A stretch of 19,888 nt of DNA from Candidatus Woesearchaeota archaeon. Lineage in GTDB: Archaea; Nanobdellota; Nanobdellia; Woesearchaeales; BM511. The stretch spans positions 1 to 19,888 of the forward strand of contig JAAOYE010000040.1 in the NCBI GenBank assembly GCA_018221175.1, read 5' to 3'. The notes under the pieces are model-generated. The model worked only from the letters and a program-made list of their open reading frames with translations, searched no databases and had not been told where the DNA came from. Of this stretch, positions 14,510-19,888 are shown in pieces; positions within the stretch are counted from its first letter, which is position 1; each line of letters starts with the position of its first letter. The position numbers and the translations under genes were made by a program.

Positions 14510-15454
14510 TTATTTTCTGCTTTTTTTAATCTCAAACTCTCTTGACTTAGTCAAGGTATATCCGTAGTCAAATTCTAAGTAAAGGCCGGTGATAAATGGA
14601 GATCTATCTGATGATATTGAAAGGCTTTCTCTTAGCGAGCAGATAAAGTGGTCTTCTCCATCAATAAGCCGTAGGTTTTTCGGTATGCATTCTATTTGAT
14701 TATTTTTCATCGAGTATCTTGAAAAACTTATGTTTTTTAAGATAATCCCGTTAATGTCAGTTCTGTTAAGAGTTTCTGACGAGCAGACATCTCCAATTTT
14801 TCCACTTGAAACAACCTCTCCTCTTCCTTTGTTTTCTATGTATATTTTAAATTGAGGCCTGACGCCTCCATTGCTGTCAACAAGCATTTTTTGCTCAATT
14901 CTTGAGACAGTAACAGGGCCTCCCTGGCCTGAAAACGAGAGAGTGTCTAGTTCGCATAGATTTTCAATTGTCTTTAAATTATGAGGGTCAGTGTCTATAC
15001 ATACCTCTGTTGAAAGCTTTGTCATGTAATCATGGCATGCGGTTACAAGAATGATGCTTGGGTGTGTGTTTGAAAGAGAGCCTATATTTTTTGCTGTTAG
15101 AAAAAAGCTTTTGATAGTATTGTGGTCTGATGGGTCATAGATTTCCTTTCCTTTCAATTCAAATCCTTCAACAGGTGCCCCAATTGGTTCAACATAGTCC
15201 TCTTCATATGTTAGAACTAATATCCCATCATGTATAGGGTATGCTCCTTTGTTTGTTAATTGTGCAACAACTTGAAATGTTTCACCTTCGTATACATCTA
15301 AAGGAGGTGAACCATCAAATATTTCAATTTCCAGCCCGTCAGTACCTCGATACACATCAATATCAGTTATTGGTGTGTCATCACCATTGTTTGAAGTGCA
15401 CGCAGCCAGTGTGATTGTCAGGATGATTAAAAATATTGTTTTTATCTTATCCAC
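14510..15454 (-). CDS. Surface lipoprotein 3
   Basis: A predicted lipoprotein of 314 aa, with signal 1-18 and lipobox LAAC (Cys19). It shares the full pattern of lipoprotein 2: GTDGLEIEIFDGSPP, LTNKGAYPIHDG, VTACHDY, VCIDTD, ENLCELD, GQGGPVTVSRIE, FKIYIENKGRGE and the C-terminal LYLEFDYGYTLTKSREFEI. The cysteines at 140, 152, 167, 224, 256 and 272 match those of lipoprotein 2 one for one. The start is GTG, overlapping the end of the upstream membrane-protein gene by 8 nt (GTGGATAA), which implies translational coupling. Function is unknown; the coupling makes a complex with the membrane protein plausible. Confidence 0.87.
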   Translation of the reverse strand: MDKIKTIFLIILTITLAACTSNNGDDTPITDIDVYRGTDGLEIEIFDGSPPLDVYEGETFQVVAQLTNKGAYPIHDGILVLTYEEDYVEPIGAPVEGFELKGKEIYDPSDHNTIKSFFLTAKNIGSLSNTHPSIILVTACHDYMTKLSTEVCIDTDPHNLKTIENLCELDTLSFSGQGGPVTVSRIEQKMLVDSNGGVRPQFKIYIENKGRGEVVSSGKIGDVCSSETLNRTDINGIILKNISFSRYSMKNNQIECIPKNLRLIDGEDHFICSLRESLSISSDRSPFITGLYLEFDYGYTLTKSREFEIKKSRK

Positions 15455-17165
15455 TTTTTTTCACTTGTATCCTTGTTTTTTCCTGTATTTGATATGTATA
15501 ATCGACATCAGCTTTAAAATATTTTATTGAAATAGGAGTGCTTCCTAAAAGATTGTTTGAGTTGTCTAATTTTAATGAGCATTTGTATGATTTTGGAAGT
15601 GAAAATTCTTTTTTATTGTCTTGTGTGATTTCATCACTTTTTAAGTTGTAATTACTCCCACTTCCATCAAAATAAGTGCATATGTTCTTATCAAATGTAA
15701 GACCAGAAGGAAGTGTTAATGACACGCTGTTTAATTTAATTACATTGCCATCCCAGTTGTTGTCAAGAGTAAGACCTATGTAAGAGCTAAAAGCTTCTTT
15801 TTCATCTTTTGGAACGCCTACTGGGGGTGTTGTTGTTTCCATTCCCATCTTTAAAGGACCAGCAGTAAATCTTGCTACTGGGTCTCTTTCTGTAATTTCA
15901 TATTCTGTTAAAATATCAATGTCTTGGCTTGTAAGAGTTCGCTTTCTTTCTTTTTCAATATAGTATGTTTTTAAATAGCTTTGAGTCTTGAAATCAAATG
16001 TAGCATTAAATATTACATTATGATAGCCTGGTTCACTTGATACTTCCTGTCCAAAATTACACGTAATAAATTCTTCATCATAAGAATTCACAGTAAAAAC
16101 CCTGCTTGGACTAATTGATCCTTCTATCCACTTTGTCCCGTTTTTTAATGCACAAGACACATTAACTTTTATTTCCTTATCTTCAAGAGTATATGCCTTT
16201 AGATTTGCCCAAATAGTAATAGTTTCGTTTTGCAAGAATACTTCATCAGACGCTTCAACATCCTCTAAAAACACGCCAAGCGGCTCATTTTCATATTGCT
16301 CAACCTGGCCTGTGTAATAATCGCCGCGAATTATAGCTTGAGATTCATTCCAGCCCGTTAATATACCCTTCCAAAAATTCATTAGATTTCCACCAGCTTT
16401 GTCTAATGCTTCTTGTCCGCTTTCAATTTCTCCTCTGCTTAAAAGTTCCTGATAGTTTGCGTTCACACTGTATGTATGCAAGACCAAAAGAATGTAAAAA
16501 ATAGTGATACCAAACAAGAAATAATTTCTAAAAGTAGATTCGTCTATGTATATTAAGGTGGATATTGGAAGGAGAGGTATCACAATTCTGTTTACAAATT
16601 GAATTTCTTTCCAAGGGAAAATTGAGTTTATTAAGTTGAATGCAAAGAAGTCAAGAAAGATTATTAGAATGGTGTAATAATTTGCATCAATTTTCGAGAA
16701 TTTTTTGGTAAGTACCCCATTTCTAAGTCCAAAGAAAATAAATAATAGATGAATAAGAGCGCCAAGATTTGACAAGCCTGCAATCCTGTTAAGCCCAGCA
16801 AGCGTTACGACAAAAAAAGTTGCAGCTACTAGCAATAATACTGATAAAAACTCTTCTTTGTTTTCAGGCTTTCTAAAAAAGTAGACAAAAACAAGAATAA
16901 TCCAAAAGACAACATTTATTACTATGCCCTTATAGACAATATCATAAAGAAAGTTTGGAACAGTCATATGTCTTAGCGCATTGACAATGTTGATACCATC
17001 AAATCTTAACCACACAAAATCAACAATATAAATTAAAACTGCAATAAAGAAAATAAATATGCCTCCTTTAGATCCTACAGTTTTTTGCACTAAACTTGGA
17101 GCAAATGTCGAATTAGTCTGTGTGTTTTCTTCAAGCATTTTATCGTGATATAGTGTCTTTTGCAT
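15447..17165 (-). CDS. Polytopic membrane protein with lipoprotein-like ectodomain
   Basis: About seven predicted transmembrane helices occupy residues 34-231 (roughly 34-53, 79-97, 105-124, 131-148, 163-181, 189-206, 213-231). A 340-residue ectodomain follows. It repeats the landmarks of the adjacent lipoproteins: EPLGVFLEDVEASDEV; NATFDFKTQSYLKTYYIE; TAGPLKMGMETT; YIGLTLDNNWDGNV; and the terminal YFKADVDYTYQIQEKTRIQV. Two cysteine pairs (338/369 and 496/529) suggest disulfides outside the cell. Seven helices with a cytoplasmic N-terminus put the ectodomain outside. The start is uncertain: ATG at 17165 is listed, but ATG at 17138 (MLEENTQ) fits a TATA-like TTAAATAG near 17176 better. No known enzyme or transporter motif is seen. 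Confidence 0.82.
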   Translation of the reverse strand: MQKTLYHDKMLEENTQTNSTFAPSLVQKTVGSKGGIFIFFIAVLIYIVDFVWLRFDGINIVNALRHMTVPNFLYDIVYKGIVINVVFWIILVFVYFFRKPENKEEFLSVLLLVAATFFVVTLAGLNRIAGLSNLGALIHLLFIFFGLRNGVLTKKFSKIDANYYTILIIFLDFFAFNLINSIFPWKEIQFVNRIVIPLLPISTLIYIDESTFRNYFLFGITIFYILLVLHTYSVNANYQELLSRGEIESGQEALDKAGGNLMNFWKGILTGWNESQAIIRGDYYTGQVEQYENEPLGVFLEDVEASDEVFLQNETITIWANLKAYTLEDKEIKVNVSCALKNGTKWIEGSISPSRVFTVNSYDEEFITCNFGQEVSSEPGYHNVIFNATFDFKTQSYLKTYYIEKERKRTLTSQDIDILTEYEITERDPVARFTAGPLKMGMETTTPPVGVPKDEKEAFSSYIGLTLDNNWDGNVIKLNSVSLTLPSGLTFDKNICTYFDGSGSNYNLKSDEITQDNKKEFSLPKSYKCSLKLDNSNNLLGSTPISIKYFKADVDYTYQIQEKTRIQVKKSG

Positions 17166-17211
17166 CTAGTACTATTTAATAATTACCATTATCTAAGGTT
17201 AAGAACATCGA

Positions 17212-18423
17212 CTAATTGTTATTGTCATCATTGTCAATGATGAAAATCTTAAGTTCAACGATATCGACAGAAGTGTCAAGAGGCCTAAGACTAATAGCAT
17301 TGTTCCCTTCCCTGATATATGGATCAATTACTTCAAGCCAGATTCTTTCCTTGTTGTCAATGCTAAATTTCCTGCCGTTAATCTCTACTTCTACATCTTC
17401 AAAGTCCTTGTTAGAAACAAAGATAACTGACATGTTTATGTCAATCCCATCATCTTCCAACAATGCAAACTCCTCTTCTTCAATTTCAAAGAAATATGTC
17501 TGATAGACTTCTTTTTCAAGCTTTGATTGTATCTCAACCTGGTCAACTATGTAACCTCCTTTGTCTGCAGAAAATCTTATTGTGTTTTCTCCAAACAAGA
17601 GTTTGTCAGGCGAAAGCTCAAGCTTTATAGGAACATCGCACTCAGGGACCCCTTGATAGATTCTTTGGTTGTTTAAGGAAACCTGCAGACCTCCTTCATC
17701 ATCGTCTGTGCAGCTTGTAATAAACTTTGTAATTACTTTTTCCAGGTTTTGCTTTTCAACCTCTGTTACAAAGAAGTTTTGGGAGTTTACAAGTCCGCTG
17801 TCATCAGTAACATCACCAACAATTTTTATGTCTTCAAGTGTGTATTTATTGGTTAAAAAGAAAAGCAAACTAGGACCCGAAACCGAGAGTTTTAAAAAAT
17901 TTGATTTTGAAATAATTCCTTTAGGAAGATCGATTGGTGTAGGCTGACCTTCATCAATTTTTTTCTCACTTATAACATTTCCATTCAGTTCTACAATGAG
18001 TCTTCCAGATGCATCTGCAAGGCTAAACGATAACAAAACATTGTCAATGTTATTAGGGTTATCAACATCAAAGAGAAGTGTTTTTGATGCTTCAGAAAAA
18101 GAGCCCTTTTCTATATGTATACTATCAAATTCTTTTATGACTTTTCCCTCTGTAAAACTAAGCAGGCTAAAAGAGGAAATCTTGTGCTCGATATCTCTGT
18201 CTTTAATCAAATCAAGACGGCCAGGATCTTCTAAAAGCAGTATTTTTCCATCAAGCTCATTAGACTTGTCATCATTGCTGTTGTCATTAGTGTCTTCAAG
18301 GAGCTTTGCTCTGTCTTGCGGTGGCAAAAATAACACGTATAAAAGTATCATTGCCGCGATTATTGTGAGAAGAAGCGCCGCTCCACCGGCACTAGGTGCC
18401 TGCCCTTTCTTTTTTTTCATCAT
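17212..18423 (-). CDS. Pilin-like membrane-anchored surface protein (KGQAPS type)
   Basis: The 403-residue protein starts MMKKKKGQAPSAGGAALL, followed by one hydrophobic helix (about 14-33) and FLPPQDRAKLL. The K-G-Q-A motif before the helix resembles archaeal class III (prepilin-like) signal peptides, cut between Gly7 and Gln8. The usual Glu at +5 is missing. The rest is beta-rich with three loosely repeated segments of the kind LxVxLNxxxI...L..G.N.I......V..V.I, suggesting jelly-roll or carbohydrate-binding-like domains. I chose the ATG at 18423 because TATA is centred 27 nt upstream; the 6-codon TTG extension would be outside that transcript. It is the first gene of the surface cluster. 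Pilus assembly versus a simple membrane anchor is undecided. Confidence 0.83.
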   Translation of the reverse strand: MMKKKKGQAPSAGGAALLLTIIAAMILLYVLFLPPQDRAKLLEDTNDNSNDDKSNELDGKILLLEDPGRLDLIKDRDIEHKISSFSLLSFTEGKVIKEFDSIHIEKGSFSEASKTLLFDVDNPNNIDNVLLSFSLADASGRLIVELNGNVISEKKIDEGQPTPIDLPKGIISKSNFLKLSVSGPSLLFFLTNKYTLEDIKIVGDVTDDSGLVNSQNFFVTEVEKQNLEKVITKFITSCTDDDEGGLQVSLNNQRIYQGVPECDVPIKLELSPDKLLFGENTIRFSADKGGYIVDQVEIQSKLEKEVYQTYFFEIEEEEFALLEDDGIDINMSVIFVSNKDFEDVEVEINGRKFSIDNKERIWLEVIDPYIREGNNAISLRPLDTSVDIVELKIFIIDNDDNNN

Positions 18424-18443
18424 TAAGAGGTTAAAATACAAAT

Positions 18444-18458
18444 CCTTATATATAAAGG
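18444..18458. promoter_or_regulatory. Near-palindromic TATA box shared by the surface cluster and pelota
   Basis: CCTTATATATAAAGG reads almost the same on both strands. On minus its centre is 27 nt from the pilin-like ATG (18423). On plus it is 36 nt from the pelota GTG (18486), giving a leader of about 10 nt that starts near the SD. TTAAAATA at 18431-18438 is an alternative TATA for pelota. Confidence 0.55.
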
Positions 18459-18474
18459 TTTTTCTTTTGCAGAC

Positions 18475-18479
18475 GAGGA
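18475..18479 (+). promoter_or_regulatory. Shine-Dalgarno site of pelota
   Basis: GAGGA lies 6 nt before the GTG start at 18486 and supports that start. Confidence 0.5.
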
Positions 18480-18485
18480 AGTAGC

Positions 18486-19544
18486 GTGAAAATCATCCAT
18501 CAGGATTTGAAAAAAAGGGCAGTAAAGCTAAGGGTTGAAAACCTTGATGATTTATGGTATTTATCTACTTTAATTGACAACAAAGATACTGTTGAGGGAG
18601 AAACTTACAGAAAAATAAGAATCGGCTCAAAAGATGAGAAGTCTGAAGTTGTCAAAAAAAAAGTTTTCTTAAAAATCAAAGTTGACAAAGTTGAGTTTTC
18701 AAAACACTCAAACACACTTAGAGTTAGCGGTGAAATATTAGATGGGCCCCAAGATGTTTCCAGAGGCTCTTCACACACAATCAATGTTGAGCAGGACACA
18801 ATATTAAAAATTGAAAAAGTAAAGTGGTTAAGATTTCAAGAAGAAAAACTAAAAGAAGCAGCAAGCGAAGAAGGACCAAACATATTGATTGTTGTGTTCG
18901 ATAGGGAAAACGCAGTTTTTGCAAGACTAAAAAGACAGGGATTTGAAATAATCTCAAAAATAACAGGACAAGTCCAAAAAAAGGCAATGGAACAGCAGGA
19001 GCAAAATTTTTATCAGACACTATCAAAAGCAATCACAGAATATGACAAACGAGAGAATTACTCACACATAATAATTGCGTCACCAGCATTTTTCAAAGAG
19101 TATTTGCTAAAAGAAATTAACGATGAGAAAATAAAGAAAAAGACAGTCACAGCAACGTGTTCATCAGTATCAGATTCTGCAATAAATGAAGTGATGAAAA
19201 GAGATGAACTAAAATCGGTGCTTGCAGATGAAAGAAACGCCAAAGAAATCAACCTTGTTGAAGAGCTCCTTGAAAAAATATCCAAAGACGACCTTGCAGT
19301 TTATGGATTAAAACAGGTAAAAACAGCAGCACAGACAGGAGCAATCGAAACTCTTATTTTGACAGACAGCTTGATTCATAAGAAAAGAACAGATGATTTA
19401 TTTGAAGAAATAGAAAACATAATGAAGTTTGTTGACAATGCAAAAGGCAATGTTCACATAATAAACTCTGATCATGAAGGCGGCAAAAAGCTGAATTCTT
19501 TAGGGGGGATTGGAGGAATTTTAAGGTATAAAATAGAATATTAA
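18486..19544 (+). CDS. pelA: Pelota (Dom34), mRNA surveillance factor
   Basis: The archaeal pelota/Dom34 protein, which works with aEF1A or ABCE1 to rescue stalled ribosomes. It resembles eRF1 but lacks the GGQ peptide-release motif. At 352 aa it is full length. Domain 1 (about 1-125) is the Sm-like fold, starting KIIHQDLKKRAVKLRVENLDDLWYL. Domain 2 (130-260) contains ILIVVFDRENAVFARLKRQG and HIIIASPAFFKEYL. Domain 3 (265-352) contains the typical AVYGLKQVKTAAQTGAIETLILTD and HEGGKKLNSLGGIGGILRY. The start is GTG, supported by GAGGA upstream. It is divergent from the surface cluster. Confidence 0.96.
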   Translation: MKIIHQDLKKRAVKLRVENLDDLWYLSTLIDNKDTVEGETYRKIRIGSKDEKSEVVKKKVFLKIKVDKVEFSKHSNTLRVSGEILDGPQDVSRGSSHTINVEQDTILKIEKVKWLRFQEEKLKEAASEEGPNILIVVFDRENAVFARLKRQGFEIISKITGQVQKKAMEQQEQNFYQTLSKAITEYDKRENYSHIIIASPAFFKEYLLKEINDEKIKKKTVTATCSSVSDSAINEVMKRDELKSVLADERNAKEINLVEELLEKISKDDLAVYGLKQVKTAAQTGAIETLILTDSLIHKKRTDDLFEEIENIMKFVDNAKGNVHIINSDHEGGKKLNSLGGIGGILRYKIEY

Positions 19545-19556
19545 TCATAAAAAACA

Positions 19557-19563
19557 TTTTTTT
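19557..19563 (+). terminator. Poly-T terminator after pelota
   Basis: A seven-T run follows an A-rich stretch 13 nt after the pelota stop codon. It fits an intrinsic archaeal terminator. Confidence 0.45.
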
Positions 19564-19578
19564 CTTATTAAACCATAA

Positions 19579-19602
19579 CGAAATTAGTGAAACTATTAAT
19601 CG
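19579..19602. promoter_or_regulatory. Operator-like imperfect palindrome upstream of the TrmB-like gene
   Basis: The core TAGT-GAA-ACTA lies inside outer CGA and TCG arms, 19-20 nt before the TATA box of the next gene. It could bind a regulator, including the TrmB-like protein itself. No experimental motif was compared. Confidence 0.25.
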
Positions 19603-19620
19603 AGGGTAAAAAACAGTAAC

Positions 19621-19630
19621 ATATATAAAG
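19621..19630 (+). promoter_or_regulatory. TATA box of the TrmB-like gene
   Basis: ATATATAAAG is centred near 19625 and predicts a TSS near 19650. The leader would be about 42 nt and would start directly at a hairpin. Confidence 0.6.
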
Positions 19631-19651
19631 TAGTTCAGATAAGTAACTCAT

Positions 19652-19678
19652 AAAGAGAGGTGATTTACCGTCCTCTTT
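19652..19678 (+). promoter_or_regulatory. 5'-leader hairpin of the TrmB-like gene
   Basis: AAAGAG (19652-19657) pairs with CTCTTT (19673-19678), and GGT (19659-19661) pairs with ACC (19667-19669) around a GATTT loop. The hairpin contains an SD-like AGGTGA. A second purine-rich site, GGGGGT (19680-19685), lies just before the ATG at 19692. Confidence 0.4.
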
Positions 19679-19691
19679 CGGGGGTAATGAA

Positions 19692-19888
19692 ATGATTGTA
19701 AAAGACGAATTTTTAAGCAAATTAAGAAGATATTTTAAGTTGAATCTTTACGAAGTAAAGATTTGGACTGCGTTGCTTTCTAGGGGTGTAAGTACTGCTG
19801 GTGAACTTTCTGATATAGCTAATGTGCCAAGGTCAAGGAGCTATGATGTTTTAGAAAGTCTTGAGAAAAAAGGTTTTGTTATTATGAA
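19692..19888 (+). CDS. TrmB-family transcriptional regulator, N-terminal part (runs off the window)
   Basis: Only the first 65 codons are present. They encode a winged helix of the TrmB/sugar-specific regulator type: FKLNLYEVKIWTALLSRGVS, then TAGELSDIANVPRSRSYDVLES and LEKKGFVIM. In this family the L-Y-E-x-K-x-W/Y and VPRxRxYDVLxxLExKGF patterns are characteristic. The ATG is preceded by GGGGGT with a 6-nt spacer; the ATG at 19687 is out of frame and hits a stop at once. The effector-binding part is beyond the window, so neither ligand nor target can be named. It may regulate itself through the palindrome at 19579-19602. Confidence 0.85.
   Translation, partial: MIVKDEFLSKLRRYFKLNLYEVKIWTALLSRGVSTAGELSDIANVPRSRSYDVLESLEKKGFVIM

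Overview
The window is a gene-dense, AT-rich stretch of archaeal chromosome. The archaeal assignment rests on the gene set: tRNA-splicing endonuclease, FEN1 with a PCNA-binding tail, RFC small subunit, proteasome-activating nucleotidase (PAN), pelota, a Trm5-type tRNA methyltransferase and an archaeal-type TyrRS. It is supported by TATA boxes centred about 24-28 nt upstream of start codons and by a box C/D-type small RNA. Small genes, short intergenic gaps, lipoproteins with no known family and a KGQAPS-type pilin-like protein suggest a DPANN lineage (Woesearchaeota/Pacearchaeota-like). That placement is an inference. No transposons, CRISPR arrays, tRNAs or rRNAs were seen, and no gene-free stretch exceeds about 150 nt.

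Left part (1-4465), all on +: endA; a winged-helix protein with a possible nuclease-fold C-terminus; fen1; an EamA/DMT transporter whose start overlaps the fen1 stop; a short Trm5-like methyltransferase; then a putative box C/D sRNA and an inverted repeat facing the convergent PAN gene. Middle part (4466-12517): PAN (-) and an M29 aminopeptidase (+) diverge from a repeat-rich promoter region. TyrRS and an M24 Xaa-Pro dipeptidase-type peptidase form a minus-strand pair. On + follow a stand-alone Cas4-like Fe-S nuclease, a PRC-barrel protein, RFC small subunit and a coiled-coil protein coupled to it. The region therefore mixes tRNA maturation and charging, DNA replication and repair, and peptide turnover downstream of the proteasome.

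Right part (12523-18423), all on -: a five-gene cell-surface cluster. It encodes a pilin-like membrane-anchored beta-sandwich protein, a polytopic membrane protein with a large ectodomain, and three paralogous lipoproteins. The ectodomain of the polytopic protein is recognisably the same two-domain module as the lipoproteins. This is the best candidate here for an undescribed system. The cluster is divergent from pelota (+), with which it appears to share one near-palindromic TATA box. The window ends inside a TrmB-type regulator whose predicted 5' leader is a hairpin.

Most housekeeping genes look leaderless. The PRC-barrel gene, lipoprotein 1, pelota, the TrmB-like gene and perhaps PAN instead have Shine-Dalgarno-type leaders.
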